A DNA stretch of 64,000 nucleotides from Maratus speciosus (Eukaryota > Arthropoda > Arachnida > Araneae > Salticidae). The DNA lies in the NCBI GenBank assembly GCA_963932465.1, contig OZ010796.1:72109974-72173973 (forward strand), read 5' to 3'. The position numbers were made by a program, and so were the translations under genes. Below, piece by piece: positions 33,276 to 47,700 of this stretch. Within the stretch, counting starts at the first letter, position 1, and each line of letters opens with the position of its first letter. The notes beneath the pieces are model-generated. The model ran no database searches and had not been told where the DNA came from. It saw nothing but the letters and a program-made list of their open reading frames with translations.

Positions 33276-34706
33276 CAGCTCCAAGTCAAAAAATTAGAAT
33301 AATAGAAAAAAAGGAATTGTGAAAAAAGGTTTTTTATGGATCGCTTATACAACAAGTAATACAGGATAAAACTTAATATTGTAAGAATCTACATAGTTTG
33401 TAGAATCTTTTAGCATAAAAATTAATGAAAATAATACAAAAATTAAAATAATTATCCACACTTGGAAAAAATCAAAATATTAGAATAACCCTTTCTCTGG
33501 TTCAAACTATTGGAATAATGCATTGTAAATAATACTCTTTTAAAAAAAGGGAAAAATAGTTATTCTTCAATATTTTTTAGCATCAGCTTTACATTTTATT
33601 ACTACATGAACTCGCTTTGCCAAGAGATTCACAATGTTTTCTCCCCAGACATGACCATGTCGACTTTATGCTGTAAAGAAGCTCAAGTTTGTTTTTTTGA
33701 CGCAATATCTTGCAGTCTTTTCTTCATTATTCCCCACAAATTCTCCATTGTATTTAAATCCGGCGAATTAGCCGGCTAAGGAAGTACGTTAATTTGGTGT
33801 TGGCTAAGCCAGTTCTTGGTGGACACTGATCTGTGTGAGGGTGCTAAATCATGTTGGAAAATAAAATCTCCACCACATAGATCTTCCGACGACAGTATCA
33901 CGAAATGCGCAAGGATTTCTTGATATACCTGAGAATTAATCCCTTCGTTAACGATAAATAGGCTTCTAGGACCATCTGCAGTCATGCAAACCCATACCAT
34001 TACACTGATCGTTTCATGCAGTCCTTGTCATATGCTTCTTGCTTCATTCGCCATACACGAACACCTTGATCACCATATGTTACTCAAAGTACATTCTCAT
34101 CACTAAACAATATCTTTTTCTAATCCTCCAGACCCCATAAAAGCCTTTTTTTTTGCACCACTTCACTCTCTCCATTATCTCTTTAATAGTCATGAGAGGC
34201 TTTTAAACAGGATATATTTCATACAGGATATATTTTAAACATGATATATTCAATTTCGTACACGAAATTGAAATCTAAGTTTATGGAGACGTCTTAGTGT
34301 TGTAGATTTACTTACATCAACACCCTACTTTCCCTACTACCCATATTTCCCACAAAATCAAAACAATGATGATGCAAAGCGTTTTTATAACTTAGGAAGT
34401 CCCGCAGAAGCTAATTTTACGCTTAATTTATGCAAACTTCTGAACCAATCAGGAAAATTCATAAGTATTCTAATTTTTTGAACCACCTGTTTTAGTATTC
34501 TAATACTTTGAATAATGAAAATAATTTTACAAAATACAATATTTACTCAAAATTTAATCTATTGCAGTTTTAGTTTTCTTTAATAATATGCAAATTTATT
34601 AAAATATCAACCATTGTTCTTTTTCAGTTGTACTAAACTGAAATAAAGCTAAATGAATTCCAAATACAAATGAAATAAATTATTCTAATTTTTTGACTTG
34701 GAGCTG
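33276..34706 (-). mobile_element. Tc1-like element with perfect 28-bp terminal repeats (1431 bp)
   Basis: Both ends begin CAGCTCCAAGTCAAAAAATT and stay identical for 28 bases; each is flanked by TA. Further copies of the 'caaaatattagaata' word lie inside both ends (about 33475 and 34495), again an IR/DR-like layout. The element belongs to the same family as the split copy at 53199-60176 (shared TIR word and transposase). Perfect ends with a decayed gene suggest non-autonomous mobilisation or recent capture. Confidence 0.85.
33655..34355 (-). pseudogene. Tc1-like transposase, decayed and N-terminally deleted
   Basis: On the minus strand a start-like ATGGGTAGTAGGG is followed almost at once by KSTTLRRLHKLRFQFRV, so ~90 residues with the helix-turn-helix region are missing. 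Then come LMTIKEIMERVKWCKK and ILFSDEN (first catalytic Asp present), VTYGDQGVRVWRMKQEAYDK, the open stretch MVWVCMTADGPRSLF (34000-33776), FIFQHDLAPSH (second Asp), a TAG in place of Trp after NVLP, and SPDLNTMENLWGIMKKRL (catalytic Glu). At least three in-frame stops plus frameshifts. All three DD34E acids are still visible, but the gene is dead. Confidence 0.8.
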
Positions 34707-34708
34707 TA

Positions 34709-35731
34709 TAACTTTTATATGGGTGCTAGCACCATTTTGATGTGCCCGAGTCGCCTGAGGAAAGAGAGTTCAGGACCACTGAAACCGAAGCAACTACTCG
34801 TAGCTTCAATATACTCCATGTATTTCCTCACTTTCGCTCGAATTGTGTGTCGAAGAGTAAGGTGCTCATGTTAATATTTTAATATTTGATTGAGAAGTTT
34901 AAATTGTAAAATACGAGAGAGTATTAAATAACTTACTGATTAATCTCAATATTTAAATTGTACGAGAATTATTTCAAGGGAAAAGCATTAACACGAGAAT
35001 ACGATTGAATATGCATAACCAAGCAATAATGCTATGTATAATAATAATAAATATTAAAGTAAAGAATGTCAAAGTATTAGGATCTAAAGGATCCCAACTT
35101 TAATTAATTTACGTGTGTTTCTTGTATATATATTTATAGTATGGATAAATGTAAATATTATTATTAATGGATGATTTTTAATTATTTCATGCATCATGTC
35201 TGTTTATTTTGGGGTTTAATTATCGGCGGGAATTCTGGAAGCAAATTAATTTATTAATCAAACGACTTATACGTTGAAACTTCTAAAAAAAGATTCACAA
35301 CGCGATAACTTAATTAATTTTAATTAATTTTTTTAGGCTCTATTGGTAAAATAATCTGATGATTATTGCCCAGAGCTTGGATTATCACGAATATTTTTAT
35401 CAGTAGTATTTAGCCTAAAATGGTAATAGAAGGAAACACACCTCCTAGATGTCTGGGAGGGCTTTGTTTTAGTAATCAATATTTTTAAAGAATGGCCACA
35501 TCTTCCCAGCAAAGTTCTTTATCCTATGTTTTATATTTTGTCATAAGTTTTGGGCCACATATTTAAAATAACTTTGACTATTTAACTGGTAACACCCACT
35601 TTTCGCATCGTATTTTAGTTCTTTGGATCAAACAGTCCAAAATACTTTTTTTCTCAAAACTTCATAGAGTTATTAAAAAATATGTTAAATTTCAGATTTC
35701 TCTACGGGAACTAATTGCATCTAAAAAAGTG
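34709..35731. other. spacer between Tc1 copy and satellite array
   Basis: The first 100 bases ('ggtgctagcaccatttt') are less AT-rich but show no frame. No FMO exon, RNA or repeat boundary was recognised. Confidence 0.4.
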
Positions 35732-38700
35732 AACAATCGAATTTGAAAAAGTTACGAAATTCAGATTTTTATACGGTCCCCCCAAAATTTTTTTATTTAA
35801 AAATTTTTCCAATGTTCTAACAAGTTAAACAATAAAAATTCCATTCTTCTTTGACCAAAACTCACGACGTTTTGATACTTTGGTCTTAGGAGATTAGTAC
35901 TTTTATTGTTTTTATTATCAGAGCTTGGACAATTTTTTCCTAAATATAAGCAGGTGCGGATTATAGGACCTAGCACCATATAAAAAATTAAATGTCGTAG
36001 ATTTTTAAAAAATAACTAATTTGGCTTAAATTTCATTTCATATAATGAAGAATGCTATATAAAACATTTTTGTAATTGTAACTGTAGCTTTAAAACTAAC
36101 GGTTTAGTAACAATCTATTGGTTAACGATAACGAGAGACATCCTGTATATTAAGTTAAAGTATTTTCAGCATACATCAGTCAATTTTATGTTTAACTATT
36201 ACTAGATAAGAACAATCGAATTTGAAAAAGTTACGAAATTCAGATTTTTATACGGTCCCCCCAAAATTTTTTTATTTAGAAATTTTTCCAATGTTCTAAC
36301 AAGTTAAACAATAAAAATTCCATTCTTCTTTGACCAAAACTCACGACGTTTTGATACTTTGGTCTTAGGAGATTAGTACTTTTATTGTTTTTATTATCAG
36401 AGCTTGGACAATTTTTTCCTAAATATAAGCAGGTGCGGATTATAGGACCTAGCACCATATAAAAAATTAAATGTCGTAGATTTTTAAAAAATAACTAATT
36501 TGGCTTAAATTTAATTTCATATAATGAAGAATGCTATATAAAACATTTTTGTAATTGTAACTGTAGCTTTAAAACTAACGGTTTAGTAACAATCTATTAG
36601 TTAACGATAACGAGAGACATCCTGTATATTAAGTTAAAGTATTTTCAGCATACATCAGTCAATTTTATGTTTAACTATTACTAGATAAGAACAATCGAAT
36701 TTGAAAAAGTTACGAAATTCAGATTTTTATACGGTCCCCCCAAAATTTTTTTATTTAGAAATTTTTCCAATGTTCTAACAAGTTAAACAATAAAAATTCC
36801 ATTCTTCTTTGACCAAAACTCACGACGTTTTGATACTTTGGTCTTAGGAGATTAGTACTTTTATTGTTTTTATTATCAGAGCTTGGACAATTTTTTCCTA
36901 AATATAAGCAGGTGCGGATTATAGGACCTAGCACCATATAAAAAATTAAATGTCGTAGATTTTTAAAAAATAACTAATTTGGCTTAAATTTAATTTCATA
37001 TAATGAAGAATGCTATATAAAACATTTTTGTAATTGTAACTGTAGCTTTAAAACTAACGGTTTAGTAACAATCTATTAGTTAACGATAACGAGAGACATC
37101 CTGTATATTAAGTTAAAGTATTTTCAGCATACATCAGTCAATTTTATGTTTAACTATTACTAGATAAGAACAATCGAATTTGAAAAAGTTACGAAATTCA
37201 GATTTTTATACGGTCCCCCCAAATTTTTTTTATTTAGAAATTTTTCCAATGTTCTAACAAGTTAAACAATACAAATTCCATTCTTCTTTGACCAAAACTC
37301 ACGACGTTTTGATACTTTGGTCTTAGGAGATTAGTACTTTTATTGTTTTTATTATCAGAGCTTGGACAATTTTTTCCTAAATATAAGCAGGTGCGGATTA
37401 TAGGACCTAGCACCATATAAAAAATTAAATGTCGTAGATTTTTAAAAAATAACTAATTTGGCTTAAATTTAATTTCATATAATGAAGAATGCTATATAAA
37501 ACATTTTTGCAATTGTAACTGTAGCTTTAAAACTAACGGTTTAGTAACAATCTATTAGTTAACGATAACGAGAGACATCCTGTATATTAAGTTAAAGTAT
37601 TTTCAGCATACATCAGTCAATTTTATGTTTAACTATTACTAGATAAGAACAATCGAATTTGAAAAAGTTACGAAATTCAGATTTTTATACGGTCCCCCCA
37701 AAATTTTTTTATTTAGAAATTTTTCCAATGTTCTAACAAGTTAAACAATAAAAATTCCATTCTTCTTTGACCAAAACTCACGACGTTTTGATACTTTGGT
37801 CTTAGGAGATTAGTACTTTTATTGTTTTTATTATCAGAGCTTGGACAATTTTTTCCTAAATATAAGCAGGTGCGGATTATAGGACCTAGCACCATATAAA
37901 AAATTAAATGTCGTAGATTTTTAAAAAATAACTAATTTGGCTTAAATTTAATTTCATATAATGAAGAATGCTATATAAAACATTTTTGTAATTGTAACTG
38001 TAGCTTTAAAACTAACGGTTTAGTAACAATCTATTAGTTAACGATAACGAGAGACATCCTGTATATTAAGTTAAAGTATTTTCAGCATACATCAGTCAAT
38101 TTTATGTTTAACTATTACTAGATAAGAACAATCGAATTTGAAAAAGTTACGAAATTCAGATTTTTATACGGTCCCCCCAAAATTTTTTTATTTAGAAATT
38201 TTTCCAATGTTCTAACAAGTTAAACAATAAAAATTCCATTCTTCTTTGACCAAAACTCACGACGTTTTGATACTTTGGTCTTAGGAGATTAGTACTTTTA
38301 TTGTTTTTATTATCAGAGCTTGGACAATTTTTTCCTAAATATAAGCAGGTGCGGATTATAGGACCTAGCACCATATAAAAAATTAAATGTCGTAGATTTT
38401 TAAAAAATAACTAATTTGGCTTAAATTTAATTTCATATAATGAAGAATGCTATATAAAACATTTTTGTAATTGTAACTGTAGCTTTAAAACTAACGGTTT
38501 AGTAACAATCTATTAGTTAACGATAACGAGAGACATCCTGTATATTAAGTTAAAGTATTTTCAGCATACATCAGTCAATTTTATGTTTAACTATTACTAG
38601 ATAAGAACAATCGAATTTGAAAAAGTTACGAAATTCAGATTTTTATACGGTCCCCCCAAATTTTTTTTATTTAGAAATTTTTCCAATGTTCTAACAAGTT

Positions 38701-41700
38701 AAACAATACAAATTCCATTCTTCTTTGACCAAAACTCACGACGTTTTGATACTTTGGTCTTAGGAGATTAGTACTTTTATTGTTTTTATTATCAGAGCTT
38801 GGACAATTTTTTCCTAAATATAAGCAGGTGCGGATTATAGGACCTAGCACCATATAAAAAATTAAATGTCGTAGATTTTTAAAAAATAACTAATTTGGCT
38901 TAAATTTAATTTCATATAATGAAGAATGCTATATAAAACATTTTTGCAATTGTAACTGTAGCTTTAAAACTAACGGTTTAGTAACAATCTATTAGTTAAC
39001 GATAACGAGAGACATCCTGTATATTAAGTTAAAGTATTTTCAGCATACATCAGTCAATTTTATGTTTAACTATTACTAGATAAGAACAATCGAATTTGAA
39101 AAAGTTACGAAATTCAGATTTTTATACGGTCCCCCCAAAATTTTTTTATTTAGAAATTTTTCCAATGTTCTAACAAGTTAAACAATAAAAATTCCATTCT
39201 TCTTTGACCAAAACTCACGACGTTTTGATACTTTGGTCTTAGGAGATTAGTACTTTTATTGTTTTTATTATCAGAGCTTGGACAATTTTTTCCTAAATAT
39301 AAGCAGGTGCGGATTATAGGACCTAGCACCATATAAAAAATTAAATGTCGTAGATTTTTAAAAAATAACTAATTTGGCTTAAATTTAATTTCATATAATG
39401 AAGAATGCTATATAAAACATTTTTGTAATTGTAACTGTAGCTTTAAAACTAACGGTTTAGTAACAATCTATTAGTTAACGATAACGAGAGACATCCTGTA
39501 TATTAAGTTAAAGTATTTTCAGCATACATCAGTCAATTTTATGTTCAACTATTACTAGATAAGAACAATCGAATTTGAAAAAGTTACGAAATTCAGATTT
39601 TTATACGGTCCCCCCAAAATTTTTTTATTTAGAAATTTTTCCAATGTTCTAACAAGTTAAACAATAAAAATTCCATTCTTCTTTGACCAAAACTCACGAC
39701 GTTTTGATACTTTGGTCTTAGGAGATTAGTACTTTTATTGTTTTTATTATCAGAGCTTGGACAATTTTTTCCTAAATATAAGCAGGTGCGGATTATAGGA
39801 CCTAGCACCATATAAAAAATTAAATGTCGTAGATTTTTAAAAAATAACTAATTTGGCTTAAATTTAATTTCATATAATGAAGAATGCTATATAAAACATT
39901 TTTGTAATTGTAACTGTAGCTTTAAAACTAACGGTTTAGTAACAATCTATTAGTTAACGATAATGAGAGACATCCTGTATATTAAGTTAAAGTATTTTCA
40001 GCATACATCAGTCAATTTTATGTTTAACTATTACTAGATAAGAACAATCGAATTTGAAAAAGTTACGAAATTCAGATTTTTATACGGTCCCCCCAAAATT
40101 TTTTTATTTAGAAATTTTTCCAATGTTCTAACAAGTTAAACAATAAAAATTCCATTCTTCTTTGACCAAAACTCACGACGTTTTGATACTTTGGTCTTAG
40201 GAGATTAGTACTTTTATTGTTTTTATTATCAGAGCTTGGACAATTTTTTCCTAAATATAAGCAGGTGCGGATTATAGGACCTAGCACCATATAAAAAATT
40301 AAATGTCGTAGATTTTTAAAAAATAACTAATTTGGCTTAAATTTAATTTCATATAATGAAGAATGCTATATAAAACATTTTTGTAATTGTAACTGTAGCT
40401 TTAAAACTAACGGTTTAGTAACAATCTATTGGTTAACGATAACGAGAGACATCCTGTATATTAAGTTAAAGTATTTTCAGCATACATTAGTCAATTTTAT
40501 GTTTAACTATTACTAGATAAGAACAATCGAATTTGAAAAAGTTACGAAATTCAGATTTTTATACGGTCCCCCCAAAATTTTTTTATTTAGAAATTTTTCC
40601 AATGTTCTAACAAGTTAAACAATAAAAATTCCATTCTTCTTTGACCAAAACTCACGACGTTTTGATACTTTGGTCTTAGGAGATTAGTACTTTTATTGTT
40701 TTTATTATCAGAGCTTGGACAATTTTTTCCTAAATATAAGCAGGTGCGGATTATAGGACCTAGCACCATATAAAAAATTAAATGTCGTAGATTTTTAAAA
40801 AATAACTAATTTGGCTTAAATTTAATTTCATATAATGAAGAATGCTATATAAAACATTTTTGTAATTGTAACTGTAGCTTTAAAACTAACGGTTTAGTAA
40901 CAATCTATTGGTTAACGATAACGAGAGACATCCTGTATATTAAGTTAAAGTATTTTCAGCATACATCAGTCAATTTTATGTTTAACTATTACTAGATAAG
41001 AACAATCGAATTTGAAAAAGTTACGAAATTCAGATTTTTATACGGTCCCCCCAAAATTTTTTTATTTAGAAATTTTTCCAATGTTCTAACAAGTTAAACA
41101 ATAAAAATTCCATTCTTCTTTGACCAAAACTCACGACGTTTTGATACTTTGGTCTTAGGAGATTAGTACTTTTATTGTTTTTATTATCAGAGCTTGGACA
41201 ATTTTTTCCTAAATATAAGCAGGTGCGGATTATAGGACCTAGCACCATATAAAAAATTAAATGTCGTAGATTTTTAAAAAATAACTAATTTGGCTTAAAT
41301 TTAATTTCATATAATGAAGAATGCTATATAAAACATTTTTGTAATTGTAACTGTAGCTTTAAAACTAACGGTTTAGTAACAATCTATTGGTTAACGATAA
41401 CGAGAGACATCCTGTATATTAAGTTAAAGTATTTTCAGCATACATTAGTCAATTTTATGTTTAACTATTACTAGATAAGAACAATCGAATTTGAAAAAGT
41501 TACGAAATTCAGATTTTTATACGGTCCCCCCAAAATTTTTTTATTTAGAAATTTTTCCAATGTTCTAACAAGTTAAACAATAAAAATTCCATTCTTCTTT
41601 GACCAAAACTCACGACGTTTTGATACTTTGGTCTTAGGAGATTAGTACTTTTATTGTTTTTATTATCAGAGCTTGGACAATTTTTTCCTAAATATAAGCA

Positions 41701-44700
41701 GGTGCGGATTATAGGACCTAGCACCATATAAAAAATTAAATGTCGTAGATTTTTAAAAAATAACTAATTTGGCTTAAATTTAATTTCATATAATGAAGAA
41801 TGCTATATAAAACATTTTTGTAATTGTAACTGTAGCTTTAAAACTAACGGTTTAGTAACAATCTATTGGTTAACGATAACGAGAGACATCCTGTATATTA
41901 AGTTAAAGTATTTTCAGCATACATCAGTCAATTTTATGTTTAACTATTACTAGATAAGGACAATCGAATTTGAAAAAGTTACGAAATTCAGATTTTTATA
42001 CGGTCCCCCCAAAATTTTTTTATTTAGAAATTTTTCCAATGTTCTAACAAGTTAAACAATAAAAATTCCATTCTTCTTTGACCAAAACTCACGACGTTTT
42101 GATACTTTGGTCTTAGGAGATTAGTACTTTTATTGTTTTTATTATCAGAGCTTGGACAATTTTTTCCTAAATATAAGCAGGTGCGGATTATAGGACCTAG
42201 CACCATATAAAAAATTAAATGTCGTAGATTTTTAAAAAATAACTAATTTGGCTTAAATTTAATTTCATATAATGAAGAATGCTATATAAAACATTTTTGT
42301 AATTGTAACTGTAGCTTTAAAACTAACGGTTTAGTAACAATCTATTGGTTAACGATAACGAGAGACATCCTGTATATTAAGTTAAAGTATTTTCAGCATA
42401 CATCAGTCAATTTTATGTTTAACTATTACTAGATAAGAACAATCGAATTTGAAAAAGTTACGAAATTCAGATTTTTATACGGTCCCCCCCAAAAATTTTT
42501 TATTTAGAAATTTTTCCAATGTTCTAACAAGTTAAACAATAAAAATTCCATTCTTCTTTGACCAAAACTCACGACGTTTTGATACTTTGGTCTTAGGAGA
42601 TTAGTACTTTTATTGTTTTTATTATCAGAGCTTGGACAATTTTTTCCTAAATATAAGCAGGTGCGGATTGTAGGACCTAGCATTATATAAAAATTTAAAT
42701 GTCGTAGCTTTTTAAAAAATAACTATTTTGGCTTAAATTTAATTTCATGTAATGAAGAATGCTATATAAAACATTTTTGTAATTGTAACTGTAGCTTTAA
42801 AACTAACGGTTTAGTAACAATCTATTGGTTAACGATAACGAGAGACATCCTGTATATTAAGTTAAAGTATTTTCAGCATACATTAGTCAATTTTATGTTT
42901 AACTATTACTAGATAAGAACAATCGAATTTGAAAAAGTTACGAAATTCAGATTTTTATACGGTCCCCCCAAAATTTTTTTATTTAGAAATTTTTCCAATG
43001 TTCTAACAAGTTAAACAATAAAAATTCCATTCTTCTTTGACCAAAACTCACGACGTTCTGATACTTTGGTCTTAGGAGATTAGTACTTTTATTGTTTTTA
43101 TTATCAGAGCTTGGACAATTTTTTCCTAAATATAAGCAGGTGCGGATTATAGGACCTAGCACCATATAAAAAATTAAATGTCGTAGATTTTTAAAAAATA
43201 ACTAATTTGGCTTAAATTTAATTTCATATAATGAAGAATGCTATATAAAACAGTTTTGTAATTGTAACTGTAGCTTTAAAACTAACGGTTTAGTAACAAT
43301 CTATTGGTTAACGATAACGAGAGACATCCTGTATATTAAGTTAAAGTATTTTCAGCATACATCAGTCAATTTTATGTTTAACTATTACTAGATAAGGACA
43401 ATCGAATTTGAAAAAGTTACGAAATTCAGATTTTTATACGGTCCCCCCAAAATTTTTTTATTTAGAAATTTTTCCAATGTTCTAACAAGTTAAACAATAA
43501 AAATTCCATTCTTCTTTGACCAAAACTCACGACGTTTTGATACTTTGGTCTTAGGAGATTAGTACTTTTATTGTTTTTATTATCAGAGCTTGGACAATTT
43601 TTTCCTAAATATAAGCAGGTGCGGATTATAGGACCTAGCACCATATAAAAAATTAAATGTCGTAGATTTTTAAAAAATAACTAATTTGGCTTAAATTTAA
43701 TTTCATATAATGAAGAATGCTATATAAAACATTTTTGTAATTGTAACTGTAGCTTTAAAACTAACGGTTTAGTAACAATCTATTGGTTAACGATAACGAG
43801 AGACATTCTGTATATTAAGTTAAAGTATTTTCAGCATACATTAGTCAATTTTATGTTTAACTATTACTAGATAAGAACAATCGAATTTGAAAAAGTTACG
43901 AAATTCAGATTTTTATACGGTCCCCCCAAAATTTTTTTATTTAGAAATTTTTCCAATGTTCTAACAAGTTAAACAATAAAAATTCCATTCTTCTTTGACC
44001 AAAACTCACGACGTTTTGATACTTTGGTCTTAGGAGATTAGTACTTTTATTGTTTTTATTATCAGAGCTTGGACAATTTTTTCCTAAATATAAGCAGGTG
44101 CGGATTATAGGACCTAGCACCATATAAAAAATTAAATGTTGTAGATTTTTAAAAAATAACTAATTTGGCTTAAATTTAATTTCATATAATGAAGAATGCT
44201 ATATAAAACATTTTTGTAATTGTAACTGTAGCTTTAAAACTAACGGTTTAGTAACAATCTATTGGTTAACGATAACGAGAGACATCCTGTATATTAAGTT
44301 AAAGTATTTTCAGCATACATCAGTCAATTTTATGTTTAACTATTACTAGATAAGAACAATCGAATTTGAAAAAGTTACGAAATTCAGATTTTTATACGGT
44401 CCCCCCCAAAAATTTTTTATTTAGAAATTTTTCCAATGTTCTAACAAGTTAAACAATAAAAATTCCATTCTTCTTTGACCAAAACTCACGACGTTTTGAT
44501 ACTTTGGTCTTAGGAGATTAGTACTTTTATTGTTTTTATTATCAGAGCTTGGACAATTTTTTCCTAAATATAAGCAGGTGCGGATTGTAGGACCTAGCAT
44601 TATATAAAAATTTAAATGTCGTAGCTTTTTAAAAAATAACTATTTTGGCTTAAATTTAATTTCATGTAATGAAGAATGCTATATAAAACATTTTTGTAAT

Positions 44701-47700
44701 TGTAACTGTAGCTTTAAAACTAACGGTTTAGTAACAATCTATTGGTTAACGATAACGAGAGACATCCTGTATATTAAGTTAAAGTATTTTCAGCATACAT
44801 TAGTCAATTTTATGTTTAACTATTACTAGATAAGAACAATCGAATTTGAAAAAGTTACGAAATTCAGATTTTTATACGGTCCCCCCAAAATTTTTTTATT
44901 TAGAAATTTTTCCAATGTTCTAACAAGTTAAACAATAAAAATTCCATTCTTCTTTGACCAAAACTCGCGGCGTTTTGATACTTTGGTCTTAGGAGATTAG
45001 TACTTTTATTGTTTTTATTATCAGAGCTTGGACAATTTTTTCCTAAATATAAGCAGGTGCGGATTATAGGACCTAGCACCATATAAAAAATTAAATGTCG
45101 TAGATTTTTAAAAAATAACTAATTTGGCTTAAATTTAATTTCATATAATGAAGAATGCTATATAAAACATTTTTGTAATTGTAACTGTAGCTTTAAAACT
45201 AACGGTTTCGTAACAATCTATTGGTTAACGATAACGAGAGACATCCTGTATATTAAGTTAAAGTATTTTCAGCATACATCAGTCAATTTTATGTTTAACT
45301 ATTACTAGATAAGAACAATCGAATTTGAAAAAGTTACGAAATTCAGATTTTTATACGGTCCCCCCAAAATTTTTTTATTTAGAAATTTTTCCAATGTTCT
45401 AACAAGTTAAACAATAAAAATTCCATTCTTCTTTGACCAAAACTCACGACGTTTTGATACTTTGGTCTTAGGAGATTAGTACTTTTATTGTTTTTATTAT
45501 CAGAGCTTGGACAATTTTTTCCTAAATATAAGCAGGTGCGGATTATAGGACCTAGCACCATATAAAAAATTAAATGTCGTAGATTTTTAAAAAATAACTA
45601 ATTTGGCTTAAATTTAATTTCATATAATGAAGAATGCTATATAAAACATTTTTGTAATTGTAACTGTAGCTTTAAAACTAACGGTTTAGTAACAATCTAT
45701 TGGTTAACGATAACGAGAGACATCCTGTATATTAAGTTAAAGTATTTTCAGCATACATCAGTCAATTTTATGTTTAACTATTACTAGATAAGAACAATCG
45801 AATTTGAAAAAGTTACGAAATTCAGATTTTTATACGGTCCCCCCAAAATTTTTTTATTTAGAAATTTTTCCAATGTTCTAACAAGTTAAACAATAAAAAT
45901 TCCATTCTTCTTTGACCAAAACTCACGACGTTTTGATACTTTGGTCTTAGGAGATTAGTACTTTTATTGTTTTTATTATCAGAGCTTGGACAATTTTTTC
46001 CTAAATATAAGCAGGTGCGGATTATAGGACCTAGCACCATATAAAAAATTAAATGTCGTAGATTTTTAAAAAATAACTAATTTGGCTTAAATTTAATTTC
46101 ATATAATGAAGAATGCTATATAAAACATTTTTGTAATTGTAACTGTAGCTTTAAAACTAACGGTTTAGTAACAATCTATTGGTTAACGATAACGAGAGAC
46201 ATCCTGTATATTAAGTTAAAGTATTTTCAGCATACATTAGTCAATTTTATGTTTAACTATTACTAGATAAGAACAATCGAATTTGAAAAAGTTACGAAAT
46301 TCAGATTTTTATACGGTCCCCCCAAAATTTTTTTATTTAGAAATTTTTCCAATGTTCTAACAAGTTAAACAATAAAAATTCCATTCTTCTTTGACCAAAA
46401 CTCACGACGTTTTGATACTTTGGTCTTAGGAGATTAGTACTTTTATTGTTTTTATTATCAGAGCTTGGACAATTTTTTCCTAAATATAAGCAGGTGCGGA
46501 TTATAGGACCTAGCACCATATAAAAAATTAAATGTCGTAGATTTTTAAAAAATAACTAATTTGGCTTAAATTTAATTTCATATAATGAAGAATGCTATAT
46601 AAAACATTTTTGTAATTGTAACTGTAGCTTTAAAACTAACGGTTTAGTAACAATCTATTGGTTAACGATAACGAGAGACATCCTGTATATTAAGTTAAAG
46701 TATTTTCAGCATACATTAGTCAATTTTATGTTTAACTATTACTAGATAAGAACAATCGAATTTGAAAAAGTTACGAAATTCAGATTTTTATACGGTCCCC
46801 CCAAAATTTTTTTATTTAGAAATTTTTCCAATGTTCTAACAAGTTAAACAATAAAAATTCCATTCTTCTTTGACCAAAACTCACGACGTTTTGATACTTT
46901 GGTCTTAGGAGATTAGTACTTTTATTGTTTTTATTATCAGAGCTTGGACAATTTTTTCCTAAATATAAGCAGGTGCGGATTATAGGACCTAGCACCATAT
47001 AAAAAATTAAATGTCGTAGATTTTTAAAAAATAACTAATTTGACTTAAATTTAATTTCATATAATGAAGAATGCTATATAAAACATTTTTGTAATTGTAA
47101 CTGTAGCTTTAAAACTAACGGTTTAGTAACAATCTATTGGTTAACGATAACGAGAGACATCCTGTATATTAAGTTAAAGTATTTTCAGCATACATCAGTC
47201 AATTTTATGTTTAACTATTACTAGATAAGAACAATCGAATTTGAAAAAGTTACGAAATTCAGATTTTTATACGGTCCCCCCAAAATTTTTTTATTTAGAA
47301 ATTTTTCCAATGTTCTAACAAGTTAAACAATAAAAATTCCATTCTTCTTTGACCAAAACTCACGACGTTTTGATACTTTGGTCTTAGGAGATTAGTACTT
47401 TTATTGTTTTTATTATCAGAGCTTGGACAATTTTTTCCTAAATATAAGCAGGTGCGGATTATAGGACCTAGCACCATATAAAAAATTAAATGTCGTAGAT
47501 TTTTAAAAAATAACTAATTTGGCTTAAATTTAATTTCATATAATGAAGAATGCTATATAAAACATTTTTGTAATTGTAACTGTAGCTTTAAAACTAACGG
47601 TTTAGTAACAATCTATTGGTTAACGATAACGAGAGACATCCTGTATATTAAGTTAAAGTATTTTCAGCATACATTAGTCAATTTTATGTTTAACTATTAC

